Positions 1 through 8,196 of a stretch of 64,000 nucleotides of DNA are shown one piece after another; the stretch's first letter is position 1; each line of letters opens with the position of its first letter. Position numbers and translations under genes: made by a program. The DNA is from Streptacidiphilus sp. ASG 303 (lineage in GTDB: Bacteria; Actinomycetota; Actinomycetes; Streptomycetales; Streptomycetaceae). The notes beneath the pieces are model-generated. The model did not search any database. It was given only the letters and a program-made list of their open reading frames with translations, and was not told the DNA's origin. The stretch covers positions 186,001 to 250,000 of the forward strand of contig NZ_JAJLRA010000006.1 in the NCBI RefSeq assembly GCF_020991365.1. The letters run 5' to 3'.

Positions 1-12
1 GTTGATAGGGGT

Positions 13-35
13 GGCGGGTCCGCGGGGCACCCGCC
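13..35. terminator. Short hairpin at the left edge
   Basis: A 7-bp GC stem (13-19 with 29-35) with a 9-nt loop lies just before the first gene. It could terminate a gene ending left of the window (the sequence begins gttga, and TGA at 3-5 could be its stop). That gene is not visible, so this is weak. Confidence 0.3.
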
Positions 36-74
36 CCGCCCAGCGGAAGTGCGAGCGCGAGGAGGTCGGTGGGC

Positions 75-581
75 ATGGTCCTCGCCCTTGTGGTGTGTGC
101 GGCGGTCGTCGCGGTGGGCGTCGCCGGCCTGGCGGCCTTCGCGCTGCGCCGCCGGCTCATCCAGCGGGTGGGCGGCACCTTCGACTGCAGCCTGCGCCTG
201 CGCATGCCCGCCCCCGCGTCCCCGGCCCCCGTGCCGGACCCCGCGCCCGACGGCGAGCCCGCCCCCGCCCCGCCCACCCCCGCCGACGGCAAGGGGTGGG
301 TCTTCGGCATCGCCCGCTACAGCGGCGACTCCATCGAGTGGTTCCGCGTCTTCTCCTACGCCCCGCGGCCGCGCCGCGTGCTGCCCCGCTCCGAGATCGA
401 GGTCCTGGGCCGCCGCTACCCGGCCGGCCAGGAGGAGCTCGCCCTCCTCTCCGGCTCCGTCGTGCTGCGCTGCCTGCACCGCGGCGCCCCCCTGGAGCTG
501 GCCATGAGCGAGGACGCCCTGACCGGTTTCCTGGCCTGGCTCGAGGCCGCCCCGCCCGGACAGCGCGTCAACGTCGCCTGA
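75..581 (+). CDS. DUF2550 family single-pass membrane protein
   Basis: 168-residue protein. One N-terminal membrane helix (about residues 3-24) ends in an Arg-rich stop-transfer stretch (RRRLIQR). A Pro/Ala-rich linker follows, then a compact C-terminal domain containing KGWVFGIARYSGDSIEWFRV and REGPIV-like short strands. I recognise this as the DUF2550 family of actinobacteria, which by family knowledge sits close behind the ATP synthase operon; no function is established. The AGGAGG at 60-65 is spaced correctly for ATG 75; GTG 69 is an in-frame alternative but lies too close. It is followed by cobalamin adenosyltransferase, which seems to have its own promoter. Confidence 0.85.
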   Translation: MVLALVVCAAVVAVGVAGLAAFALRRRLIQRVGGTFDCSLRLRMPAPASPAPVPDPAPDGEPAPAPPTPADGKGWVFGIARYSGDSIEWFRVFSYAPRPRRVLPRSEIEVLGRRYPAGQEELALLSGSVVLRCLHRGAPLELAMSEDALTGFLAWLEAAPPGQRVNVA

Positions 582-698
582 GGCCCGTACCGGCCCGGTG
601 GGCCCCCGCCGCGACCGGCCCCCCTTGCCTGCCCTCCCCGGCCCGCCCCCGGGCCCGGCCGGCCGGACACGGGCCTGACAGCCCGCCGTACCGCTGAG

Positions 699-704
699 TA
701 GGCT
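699..704 (+). promoter_or_regulatory. -10 box TAGGCT, leaderless start of the cobalamin adenosyltransferase gene
   Basis: TAGGCT fits the actinobacterial TANNNT -10 pattern. It is followed by 7 nt and then ATG 712, with no Shine-Dalgarno sequence between. Transcription would begin at or next to the ATG, giving a leaderless mRNA. No clear -35 box is seen. Confidence 0.6.
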
Positions 705-711
705 GCGCCCC

Positions 712-1284
712 ATGGTCAACCTCACCCGGATCTACACCCGCACCGGCGACGACGGCACCACGGCGCTCGGCGACATGAGCCGCACCACCAAGACCGACCC
801 CCGGCTGGCCGCCTACGCGGACGCCAACGAGGCCAACGCCGCCATCGGCGTCGCCCTGGCCGCCGGCAGCCTCCCCGAGGACGTCGCCGCCGTCCTGGTC
901 CGGGTGCAGAACGACCTCTTCGACGTCGGCGCCGACCTCGCCACCCCCGTGGTCGAGAACCCGGAGTACCCGCCGCTGCGCGTCCTCCAGACCTACATCG
1001 ACCGGCTGGAGGCCGACTGCGACACCTACCTGGAGCAGCTGGAGAAGCTGCGCAGCTTCATCCTCCCCGGCGGCACCCCCGGCGCCGCCCACCTCCACCT
1101 CGCCTGCACCGTCGTGCGCCGCGCCGAGCGCTCCACGTGGGCCGCGATCGAGGTCCACGGCGACAGCGTCAACCCGCTGACGGCCAAGTACCTCAACCGC
1201 CTCTCCGACCTGCTCTTCATCCTCGCCAGGATCGCCAACAAGGAGCGCGGCGACGTCCTGTGGATCCCCGGCGAGAACCGCTGA
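712..1284 (+). CDS. Cob(I)yrinic acid a,c-diamide adenosyltransferase, PduO type
   Basis: 190 residues. It transfers the 5'-deoxyadenosyl group of ATP to cob(I)alamin, making adenosylcobalamin. The family signature is clear: the ATP-binding N-terminal motif YTRTGDDGTT at residues 8-17, and the helical-bundle motif LPGGTPGAAHLHLACTVVRR near residues 117-136. Length and composition are typical of the PduO trimeric family. In this window its product would serve the isobutyryl-CoA mutase at 32842 and other methylmalonyl-type mutases, whose accessory genes (epimerase, MeaB) are also here. The gene is monocistronic, facing a small membrane-protein gene. Confidence 0.93.
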   Translation: MVNLTRIYTRTGDDGTTALGDMSRTTKTDPRLAAYADANEANAAIGVALAAGSLPEDVAAVLVRVQNDLFDVGADLATPVVENPEYPPLRVLQTYIDRLEADCDTYLEQLEKLRSFILPGGTPGAAHLHLACTVVRRAERSTWAAIEVHGDSVNPLTAKYLNRLSDLLFILARIANKERGDVLWIPGENR

Positions 1285-1296
1285 GGGACACTCCGC

Positions 1297-1346
1297 CCGG
1301 GGAGCCGCCCGGTGCCCCGGGCGGGTCCCGGCGGCGGGCTCCCCGG
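1297..1346. terminator. Possible bidirectional hairpin
   Basis: A 10-bp stem (1297-1306 with 1337-1346) with a 30-nt GC-rich loop lies between two convergent genes. There is no T-tract, as is usual in this genome. Confidence 0.4.
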
Positions 1347-1371
1347 CCGTGCCGGGAGCCCGGCCGAGGCC

Positions 1372-1692
1372 TCAGCCGTCCGGCTCCGCCAGCACGCCCC
1401 GCGCCCGGTCGGCCTCCTGCGGCCACACCATCACCCGGGCGCCCTGGGTGGTGTGCACCACCGTGCTGCGGATGCCCGCGCCGTCCAGCCGCCGGGTCAG
1501 CCGCAGCGCCTCCGCCGCGTCGCGGGGCGCGGCGACGCTCACCAGCAGCCCGTACTCGCCGGGCCGCCCCGTCCGCGGCGGCCGCGCCACCAGCGACCTG
1601 CCGCCGCTGAAGGTCCAGCGCAGCAGCAGCACCATCACGCCCAGCACGCCCAGGGCCAGCAGCAGCGCCGGCAGGGGGTCGAGCCCTTCCAC
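1372..1692 (-). CDS. Small single-pass membrane protein of unknown function
   Basis: 106 residues starting at GTG 1692, preceded by a strong GGGAGGT Shine-Dalgarno sequence about 9 nt away. A hydrophobic helix occupies about residues 8-26. A soluble C-terminal part includes EYGLLVSVAAPRDAAEALRL and GIRSTVVHTTQGARVMVWP. Its beta-alpha-beta look suggests a small ligand- or SPOR-like fold, but I assign no function. It converges with the cobalamin adenosyltransferase and diverges from 3-hydroxybutyryl-CoA dehydrogenase. I regard it as a conserved Streptomyces hypothetical. Confidence 0.7.
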   Translation of the reverse strand: MEGLDPLPALLLALGVLGVMVLLLRWTFSGGRSLVARPPRTGRPGEYGLLVSVAAPRDAAEALRLTRRLDGAGIRSTVVHTTQGARVMVWPQEADRARGVLAEPDG

Positions 1693-1871
1693 CTGAACCC
1701 ACCTCCCGTCCGCACCGGCCGCCCCGTCCGGCGTCGGAACCGGACGGAGATCACACCCTCCATTGTCACCACAGCGCCGCGCCCGGCGTTAGAGTCCCGA
1801 CCGGAGCGGCGCGGCTCGGGCGGTGACCCCTGCCCGTGGGCCGGACGCCGCACGGGACGTGGAGGAGCAGC

Positions 1872-2729
1872 GTGAGCAAGAGGATCGCCGTCGTCGGCGC
1901 CGGCCTGATGGGATCCGGCATCGCCCAGGTGTCCGCGCAGGCCGGGTACGAGGTGGTGCTGAGGGACGTCACCGAGGAGGCGCTGCGGCGCGGCGTGGGC
2001 GGCATCCGGGCCTCCTACGAGCGCTTCGTCGCCAAGGGGAAGCTCTCCGCCGAGGACGCCGAGGCGGCCCTGGGCCGCATCACCACCACCACCGACCTGG
2101 AGGCCGTCGCCGACGCCGACCTGGTCGTCGAGGCCGTCTTCGAGAAGCTGGAGGTCAAGCAGGAGGTCTTCCGCGAGCTGGACCGCATCGCCCGCGACGG
2201 CGCGGTGCTCGCCACCAACACCTCCGCCATCCCGATCACCCGCATCGCCGCCGTCACCGACCGGCCGGAGAGCGTGGTCGGCACCCACTTCTTCTCGCCG
2301 GTCCCGATGATGCAGCTGTGCGAGCTGGTGCGCGGCTACAAGACCGGCGACGAGGCCCTGGCGGCGGCCCGCGCCTTCGCCGAGGGCGTCGGCAAGACCG
2401 TCGTCGTGGTCAACCGCGACGTGGCGGGCTTCGTCACCACCCGGCTGATCACCGCCCTCGTGGTGGAGGCGACGAAGCTGTACGAGTCCGGCGTGGCCTC
2501 CGCCGAGGACATCGACACCGCCTGCCGGCTCGGCTTCGGGCACGCCATGGGCCCGCTCGCCACCGCCGACCTCACCGGTGTCGACATCCTGCTGAACGCG
2601 ACGCGGAACATCTACACCGAGACCCAGGACGAGAAATTCGCGCCGCCGGAGATCATGGCCCGAATGGTCACCGCGGGCGACCTCGGCCGCAAGAGCGGAC
2701 GCGGTTTCTACGGGTACGACGAGAAGTGA
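1872..2729 (+). CDS. 3-hydroxybutyryl-CoA dehydrogenase
   Basis: 285 residues. NAD(P)-dependent oxidoreductase interconverting 3-hydroxybutyryl-CoA and acetoacetyl-CoA. The N-terminal Rossmann fold has the dinucleotide motif GAGLMGSGIA at residues 9-18. The catalytic region HFFSPVPMMQL lies mid-protein, and a C-terminal helical dimerisation domain ends with GRKSGRGFYGY, typical of the family. GTG 1872 is chosen because GGAGGA at 1861-1866 lies directly upstream; an upstream ATG at 1836 lacks this. The length is standard (about 282-290). It pairs logically with the thiolase at 21883 in acetoacetyl-CoA/crotonyl-CoA metabolism. Confidence 0.93.
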   Translation: MSKRIAVVGAGLMGSGIAQVSAQAGYEVVLRDVTEEALRRGVGGIRASYERFVAKGKLSAEDAEAALGRITTTTDLEAVADADLVVEAVFEKLEVKQEVFRELDRIARDGAVLATNTSAIPITRIAAVTDRPESVVGTHFFSPVPMMQLCELVRGYKTGDEALAAARAFAEGVGKTVVVVNRDVAGFVTTRLITALVVEATKLYESGVASAEDIDTACRLGFGHAMGPLATADLTGVDILLNATRNIYTETQDEKFAPPEIMARMVTAGDLGRKSGRGFYGYDEK

Positions 2730-3029
2730 CCCGCGGCGGCCGGGGCCCGGGACGGCCGGGCCCGGCCGCCCGTCGCGCCCGGGGTGAACTTGCTCACCTC
2801 TGCGCCGCCGCGGGGTGACGGCGGCACCGGATGGGCTGTAATCGGATGAGGGCCTGCGAAGGAACCGCCGGTATTCCCCCGGACGGGTGAATTCGTTTCA
2901 GATATCGCCCCCACCAGCAACCTGCACACCTGGTCCCGCGTCAGAGAAGAGAAGTGCCGGGACCGGCACCCGCGGCGTGGCGCCACGGCCGCGCGGGGAC
3001 GTACGGGAGGAAGACGGAGGAGAAGGGGC
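2730..3029. other. 300-bp intergenic region
   Basis: Holds the 3' end of hbd and the upstream region of the STAS gene, including an AT-rich patch around 2886-2905 (gaattcgtttcagatatc) that may be promoter sequence. No ORF is supported. GGAGGAAG/GGAGGAG repeats at 3006-3022 supply the STAS ribosome-binding site. Confidence 0.5.
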
Positions 3030-3446
3030 ATGCGCATCACGGGCGACCACGCCGAGCTGGCCGTCGAGGGGCGTCTCGACGTGCGTACCGCCGCGGACGC
3101 CCGAGCCGTGCTGCACGAGGCGGTGGACGGCGGGCGGGGCGACCTCGTCCTCGACCTCGGCCGCCTCGACTCCTGGGACGCCACCGGACTCGGCGTCATC
3201 ATGGGCACCCACCGGCGGGCCGGGAGGCTCGGCCGGCGGCTGGTCCTGCGGGCCGTGCCGCTCCAGCTCCAGCGGCTGCTGGTCGCCACCCGGCTGCACC
3301 GCATCCTCGCCATCGAGGGCGCCGTCCGCGAGCCCGGCGGGGCCACCCTCCCCGGGTCCGGCGCCGACGCCGAGGCCCTCCCGGCGGCGGGCGCCGCGCT
3401 CCCCGGCGGCGGGTCCGCCCCGTGGCCCGCCCCCGCCCGCGCCTGA
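3030..3446 (+). CDS. STAS-domain anti-sigma factor antagonist
   Basis: 138 residues. A compact STAS domain covers about residues 1-95: LAVEGRLDVRTAADAR and DLVLDLGRLDSWDATGLGV give the beta-alpha-beta order of SpoIIAA/RsbV-like proteins. At the phosphorylation site the usual D-S-S-G is D50-A-T52-G53, so Thr52 would be the phospho-acceptor. The C-terminal 40 residues are Ala/Gly/Pro-rich and probably disordered. Such proteins bind anti-sigma kinases when unphosphorylated and release a sigma factor. No cognate kinase or sigma gene is adjacent, so the partner is unknown. ATG 3030 has a GGAGGAGAAGGGG ribosome-binding region. Confidence 0.88.
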   Translation: MRITGDHAELAVEGRLDVRTAADARAVLHEAVDGGRGDLVLDLGRLDSWDATGLGVIMGTHRRAGRLGRRLVLRAVPLQLQRLLVATRLHRILAIEGAVREPGGATLPGSGADAEALPAAGAALPGGGSAPWPAPARA

Positions 3447-3712
3447 CCGGCCCCTGCCGGCCGTACTCCCCGCGCGGCCCCGCCCTGCGACCGGCCCCGC
3501 CCTGCGACCGGCCCCGCCCTGCTCCCGGGCGCGGACCGCTTCCCGGCCGCCCCAAGTCCCGCCCAGGTCACCGGGCTTCCGCCCCGTCCGCGCCGGGGTC
3601 CGGGGTTGGTCGCAGGTGGGCGAGGGTCTAGGGTTCGCCATCGAGAGGCCCGGACACGCCCGGGCGGCCGACCGGTCCTTCGGCCACGGTCTACAGCGGC
3701 GGAGCGACGACG

Positions 3713-6493
3713 ATGAACCCATCCCCCGGGGGCCCCGGGCCCGGCGAGCCCGGAGGCTCCGAGGAACGCCACCGCGACCTGCCCGCCCTTCCGAGGCGCC
3801 GCACCCCCGCCGCCGCGCAGGACGGGGCCGCAGCGCAGGACGGGGCCGCGCCGTCCCCCGGACGGCCCGCGCTGCCGACGCGCCCCGTGGGCGCCGGCCG
3901 CCCCGCGGGCTTCGACGGCCCCTCGGGGACCGGGAGGCCCGCACCGCCCGCGGACGACCGCCCCGCGCTGCCCAGGCGCCCCGTGGGGGCGGGCCGCCCC
4001 GCCGGGTTCGACGGGCCCCCGCCGCTGTCCGAGCGCCCCGGGGCACCGGCGCGTCCCGTCGGGTTCGGCAAGCCCGGGCCGTCCGCGGACCGCCCGGCCC
4101 TCCCGACGCGCCCCGCGCCGTCCGGCCGCCCGGCGGCGCCCGCCCCCGACCCGCAGTCACCCCGTGAGGCCCCCGCGGCGCCCCGGTCCGTGACCGACAC
4201 CGCCCCCCTTCCCGTCCTCGCGGCCGCCGCCGAGGAGGAGGAGGCGCGGGTGCGCACCGGCGAGGTCGTCGCCGGCCGCTTCCTGGTCGCCGTCCGCGCG
4301 CCGGAGGGCTCCGAGGCCCGGCCCTGCCCCGCGGACCGCCTCCCCGAGCCCCGCCCCGTGGCGCGCACGGCCGGCGAGCGCCGCCCCGCCGGGCCCGTGG
4401 GCCCCGTCGGCCCGGTGGTGCTCGGCTCCGGGCCCGGCGGCGCCGCGCTCCTGGAGCGCGAGGCCGAGGTCGCGCGGCTCCGCGACCTCCTCTCCCGCGG
4501 CCGCTCCATACGGGTGACCGGGCCGTCCGGCTCCGGCCGCAGCGCCCTGCTGCGCGCGGTCGCCGACTCCTGCGCGGGCATCGCCCCCGACGGCGTCGTC
4601 CGGCTGAGCGGGTACCGCCGCACCCCGGCCGACCTGCTGCAGGACCTCTACGCCGCCACCCACCGTGCGCCCGGCCACCGCCCCGACCGCCGCGAACTGC
4701 CGGACCTGCTGGCCGGGGTGGGGGCCCTGGTGGTCGTCGACGACGTGGAGTTCGGCGGCGCCGCGCTCGACGAGTTCCTGGACGCCGCCCCCGAGTGCGC
4801 GTTCCTGGTCGCCACCGCCCCCGACACGGCCGCCCCCGACTCCGGCGCACGCCTGGAGGAGAGCGTCCTCGGCGGGCTCTCCCGCGACGCCTGCCTGGCG
4901 CTCCTCGCCTCGCTCGCCGGGCGCCCCCTGGACGCGGTCGAGCGGGCCTGGGCGGTGGACCTGTGGTTCGAGTCCGAGGGCCTGCCGCTGCGCTTCGTCC
5001 AGGCGGGTGCGCTGCTGCGGCACCGCGACGTCGCCGCCGACGCCCTGGCCGTCACCCGCGAGGAGCGGGCGTCCCTCTTCGGCGGCGGCGCCGACCCCCG
5101 TCCGGACGGCGACCCCGCCCTGCTGGACGAGGAGCTGCGGCAGGCCGTGCCGCTGCCCTCGGTCGCGGAGAGCGCGGCCCCCGCCGTGCGGATCGCCCGC
5201 GGGCTCTCCGACCAGGCGCGGGAGGTGCTCCGGCTCGCCGTGGGCCTCGGCGGCCAGTGCCCCACCGCGCCGCACCTGCCCGCGCTGATCGACGTCGGCC
5301 AGGGCGAGAGCGCCCTGCGCGAACTCGTCGACTGCGGGCTCGCCGTCTCCGCGGGGGAGCACCACCGGCTGACCGCGGGCGTCCGCTCCCTCCTGGCCAT
5401 GGAGTGGCGGACCGGTGACGTCGCCCGCGGGGCGGCGCAGCACTTCGCCTGGTGGGTCGGCCACTCCTCGGTCGTGCCCGAGCAGGTCGCGGCCGAGGCG
5501 GAGGTGCTGGTCGCCGCCCTCTACGCGGACCGGGAGGCGGGCCGGCACGGCTCGGTGGTGCTGCTGGCGCGCGCAGCCGCGCCCGCGCTCGCGCTGAGCC
5601 TGCGCTGGGGTGCCTGGGAGCAGGTCCTCCGGCTGGGACTGGAGGCGGCGCGGACCTCCGGCGCGGTCTCCGACGAGGCGTGGTTCCACCACGAACTCGG
5701 GGTGCTGGCGCTGGTGACGGGCGCGGAGGACCGGGCCCGGACCGAACTGGAGGCGTCCGTCGCGCTGCGCGGCGCGCTCGGCGACACCTCGGCGGGTGCG
5801 GCCCGCCGGATGCTCGCCCTGCTCGCCGGTGCGGGCGGCGCCGCCGGTGCGGCCGGGGCGGTCGGCCGGCCCGTCCAGGGGCGCTCCATGGGCCACCTCC
5901 CCTGGCGGCGCGGCGGTGGCAGTGCGGCGGGCGGGCGCGCCCGGCGGCGCGGCGCCGCCGCGGGCGCCGGCGTCGTGCTGCTCGCGGCGCTGGGCGCGAC
6001 CGCCGGCCTGGTCGCGGCCGGCAGCAGCGCGGGGACGCCGACGCCGCAGCGGACCGTGCCGGGCGTGCCGGCCGACGCGGGGGTCCCGGAGGACCCGGCG
6101 GACCTCGGCGCCTCCCCCTCGGCGGACGCCCCGTCCGCGCCGGCCTCCGGCACCGTCCGCGGCACCTCGCGCCCGCCCTCGGCCTCCTCCTCCGCGACGG
6201 CGGCCTCCGCCCCGCTGCCGGTGCCGGGCGGGTCCGGCGCCCCCTCGGGCTCCGCGGGTCCCGCGGCCCCGACGGCCGGCGCACCGAAGCCCTCCGCCCG
6301 GCCGACGGGCGGGGGCACGCCGTCCCGGCCGCCGAAGCCGTCCCCGTCCGGCACGTCGCCGAAGCCCTCGCCGAGCGGGACGTCGGCGTCGCCGACCGCC
6401 TCCCCGTCGGGCTCCGCCTCGCCGACCGCGACCCCGGTCGACCCCCCGCCGCCGCCCCCGGGCACGTCGCAGAGCGGGACCGGCCTGCCGTAG
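3713..6493 (+). CDS. Large P-loop (STAND/AAA-like) protein with one membrane segment
   Basis: 926 residues. The N-terminus (1-175) is Pro/Gly/Arg-rich with roughly 30-residue degenerate repeats (RPALPTRP, GRPAGFDGP). From about 245 an ATPase-like region begins with RVTGPSGSGRS (Walker A, about 267-277) and LVVVDDVEF (Walker B, about 339-347), followed by helical repeats like a STAND ATPase. A helix near 747-770 (VVLLAALGATAGLVAAG) should cross the membrane. The last 150 residues are Ser/Thr/Pro-rich and low-complexity, presumably extracytoplasmic. The Walker A lysine is replaced by Arg, so nucleotide hydrolysis is uncertain. Similar proteins are annotated as ATP/GTP-binding in Streptomyces; function is unknown. 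A receptor or scaffold role is inference only. Confidence 0.8.
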   Translation: MNPSPGGPGPGEPGGSEERHRDLPALPRRRTPAAAQDGAAAQDGAAPSPGRPALPTRPVGAGRPAGFDGPSGTGRPAPPADDRPALPRRPVGAGRPAGFDGPPPLSERPGAPARPVGFGKPGPSADRPALPTRPAPSGRPAAPAPDPQSPREAPAAPRSVTDTAPLPVLAAAAEEEEARVRTGEVVAGRFLVAVRAPEGSEARPCPADRLPEPRPVARTAGERRPAGPVGPVGPVVLGSGPGGAALLEREAEVARLRDLLSRGRSIRVTGPSGSGRSALLRAVADSCAGIAPDGVVRLSGYRRTPADLLQDLYAATHRAPGHRPDRRELPDLLAGVGALVVVDDVEFGGAALDEFLDAAPECAFLVATAPDTAAPDSGARLEESVLGGLSRDACLALLASLAGRPLDAVERAWAVDLWFESEGLPLRFVQAGALLRHRDVAADALAVTREERASLFGGGADPRPDGDPALLDEELRQAVPLPSVAESAAPAVRIARGLSDQAREVLRLAVGLGGQCPTAPHLPALIDVGQGESALRELVDCGLAVSAGEHHRLTAGVRSLLAMEWRTGDVARGAAQHFAWWVGHSSVVPEQVAAEAEVLVAALYADREAGRHGSVVLLARAAAPALALSLRWGAWEQVLRLGLEAARTSGAVSDEAWFHHELGVLALVTGAEDRARTELEASVALRGALGDTSAGAARRMLALLAGAGGAAGAAGAVGRPVQGRSMGHLPWRRGGGSAAGGRARRRGAAAGAGVVLLAALGATAGLVAAGSSAGTPTPQRTVPGVPADAGVPEDPADLGASPSADAPSAPASGTVRGTSRPPSASSSATAASAPLPVPGGSGAPSGSAGPAAPTAGAPKPSARPTGGGTPSRPPKPSPSGTSPKPSPSGTSASPTASPSGSASPTATPVDPPPPPPGTSQSGTGLP

Positions 6494-6494
6494 A

Positions 6495-6560
6495 GCGGCG
6501 CCGCCGCCTCCCGGGCGGTCCCGCCGGGGGTCCGGCGGTCCGGGGAGGCGGCGGCGCCGC
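6495..6560. terminator. Bidirectional hairpin between P-loop protein and nucS
   Basis: An 18-bp perfect stem (6495-6512 with 6543-6560) encloses a 30-nt loop that can itself fold. It lies between convergent genes and would stop both transcripts. Confidence 0.7.
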
Positions 6561-6598
6561 GGTGCCGGGCCGCCGCGGGGTCGCGGCGGCCCGGCGGG

Positions 6599-7258
6599 TC
6601 AGAACAGCCTCAGCTTGTCGTCGTCGATCCCGCGCAGCCCGTCGTAGTCCAGGACGACGCAGCCGATGCCGCGGTCGGCGGCGAGCACCCGGGCCTGCGG
6701 CTTGATCTCCTGGGCGGCGAAGACGCCCCTGACGGGGGCGAGCAGCGGGTCGCGGTTGAGGAGCTCCAGGTACCGGGTGAGCTGCTCCACGCCGTCGATC
6801 TCGCCGCGCCGCTTGATCTCCACGGCGACGGTCGCCCCGGAGGCGTCCCGGCAGAGGATGTCCACCGGACCGATGGCGGTGGGGTACTCGCGGCGGACGA
6901 GGGACCAGCCCTCGCCGAGGACCTCCATCCGGTCGGCCAGCAGCTCCTGGAGGTGGGCCTCCACGCCGTCCTTGATCAGGCCGGGGTCCACCCCCAGTTC
7001 GTGGGAGGAGTCGTGGAGCACCTCCTCCAGGGTGATGATCAGCTTTTCGCCGGCCTTGTTCTCGACCGTCCAGACGCCCTCGGCCTCCTTGAGGACGCAC
7101 GGCGGCGACATCCAGTTGAGCGGCTTGTAGGCCCGGTCGTCCGCGTGCACGGAGACCGAGCCGTCGGCCTTCAGCAGCAGCAGCCGGGTCGCGGAGGGAA
7201 GGTGGGCGGAGAGCCGTCCGGCGTAGTCGACGGAGCAGCGGGCAATGACGAGACGCAC
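6599..7258 (-). CDS. nucS: Endonuclease NucS (EndoMS), mismatch-specific
   Basis: 219 residues. In actinobacteria lacking MutS/MutL, NucS cleaves both strands near mismatches and interacts with the beta clamp. The N-terminal dimerisation/DNA-binding part starts [16 protein letters not shown]. The C-terminal PD-(D/E)XK nuclease core has Asp133 (GPVDIL), Glu147 and Lys149 (VAVEIK). The C-terminus ends in a leucine-rich KLRLF, compatible with a clamp-binding tail. GTG 7258 matches the family N-terminus and sits 8 nt after a -10 hexamer, so the mRNA is probably leaderless; longer upstream starts would add unrelated residues. Confidence 0.95.
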   Translation of the reverse strand: MRLVIARCSVDYAGRLSAHLPSATRLLLLKADGSVSVHADDRAYKPLNWMSPPCVLKEAEGVWTVENKAGEKLIITLEEVLHDSSHELGVDPGLIKDGVEAHLQELLADRMEVLGEGWSLVRREYPTAIGPVDILCRDASGATVAVEIKRRGEIDGVEQLTRYLELLNRDPLLAPVRGVFAAQEIKPQARVLAADRGIGCVVLDYDGLRGIDDDKLRLF

Positions 7259-7691
7259 GGTCGACAACGCTAGCCCACCGGGGCCATTCGGTGCGATTCG
7301 CGGGAAGGGCGGCTCCCGGCGGCCCGCGGACCGCGACCCTGGAGGCGGGTGACCACCGGCCGCGGCCCGGCGTCCGACCGGATCTCGGGGCCGATCCCTG
7401 GTGGCCTGCGTGCCCGGTGGCTTACCGTGTGTCACGGAGCCGGGTGAGGGGGACTGCTTCTGACGGAATTTCATATGCTTTTGCGCCATCTTCTCCGTAT
7501 GGCGTCAGGTTTCGGCGAGAGTCGCCGGATTACGGTGGCCCCGCCGACAACCGACTGAGAGCCTGCCGGGGCGTGTCGGCGCCGGCGTCCGTACCGGCCG
7601 ACCGCTCGCCGGCAGCGGCTGAGCACGGCACGGCACCATCCCCCACACCGCACCGTCTCCGGGTCGGCCCGGAGCGGCGAGAGGAGAACCC
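7259..7691. other. Divergent intergenic region, nucS / SCO5389-like gene
   Basis: Contains the nucS promoter and, around 7440-7510, an AT-richer patch (gaatttcatatgctttt) that is the likeliest promoter zone for the gene at 7692. The remainder shows no ORF with coding-like composition. Confidence 0.5.
7267..7272 (-). promoter_or_regulatory. -10 box TAGCGT, leaderless nucS start
   Basis: On the minus strand TAGCGT is followed by 8 nt and GTG 7258, with no Shine-Dalgarno sequence. This predicts transcription starting at the GTG. Confidence 0.6.
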
Positions 7692-8084
7692 ATGTCGCTC
7701 GACGTCTCACCGGCCCTGCTCGAGAAGGCCGAGCGAGGCGAGGTCGACGAGAGGGAGTTCGTCGACTGCGTCCGTACCTCCCTGCCCTACGCCTGGGACA
7801 TGATCAGCTCGCTGGCCGCCCGGCTCCGGGCGGACGGCACCGGCTTCGCCGACAACCAGGTGCCCCCGCCGGACGAGCAGGCCCGCGGCCAGCTCCTCCG
7901 CGCCCTGGCCAGCAACGCCATCCGGGGGGCCCTGGAGCGGCACTTCGGCGTCCGCCTGGCCTTCCAGAACTGCCACCGGGTCGCGGTGTTCGCCCCCGGG
8001 AAGGAGTCCGAGGAGCGCTACGAGCGGTTCACCTCGGTGCGCGGGCAGCTGCTCAACCAGTCGCCGGTCCTGCGCGACTGCTGA
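7692..8084 (+). CDS. SCO5389 family protein of unknown function
   Basis: 130 residues, cytoplasmic, with no membrane segment. It is acidic and helical at the N-terminus (LDVSPALLEKAERGEVDERE, then FVDCVRTSLPYAWDMISSLA). The middle contains ALASNAIRGALERHFG and the C-terminus FQNCHRVAVF. I recall this as a widely conserved Streptomyces family named after SCO5389, without known function. ATG 7692 has a strong GAGAGGAGAA ribosome-binding site 5-6 nt upstream. It stands alone between nucS and an oppositely oriented monooxygenase; two hairpins follow. Confidence 0.85.
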   Translation: MSLDVSPALLEKAERGEVDEREFVDCVRTSLPYAWDMISSLAARLRADGTGFADNQVPPPDEQARGQLLRALASNAIRGALERHFGVRLAFQNCHRVAVFAPGKESEERYERFTSVRGQLLNQSPVLRDC

Positions 8085-8088
8085 TCCC

Positions 8089-8115
8089 GGGCCGCCCCCT
8101 GCGGCGGGGCGGCCC
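8089..8115. terminator. Hairpin after the SCO5389-like gene
   Basis: 10-bp stem (8089-8098 with 8106-8115) with a 7-nt loop, between convergent genes. Confidence 0.65.
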
Positions 8116-8137
8116 CGGCCCGTCCCGGGCGGCCGCA

Positions 8138-8160
8138 CCCCGGCCGGAACACGGCCGGGG
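8138..8160. terminator. Second hairpin, same convergent gap
   Basis: 9-bp stem (8138-8146 with 8152-8160), loop gaaca. In tandem with the preceding hairpin it would insulate the two convergent transcripts. Confidence 0.6.
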
Positions 8161-8196
8161 CCGCCCGGAACGCCCCCGGCCGCCCCGGGCGGCCCG

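Noticed and set aside
7301-7800. Plus-strand ORF in the nucS upstream region
   Set aside because: Runs through the promoter zone and into the SCO5389-like gene in another frame; no motif or ribosome-binding site.
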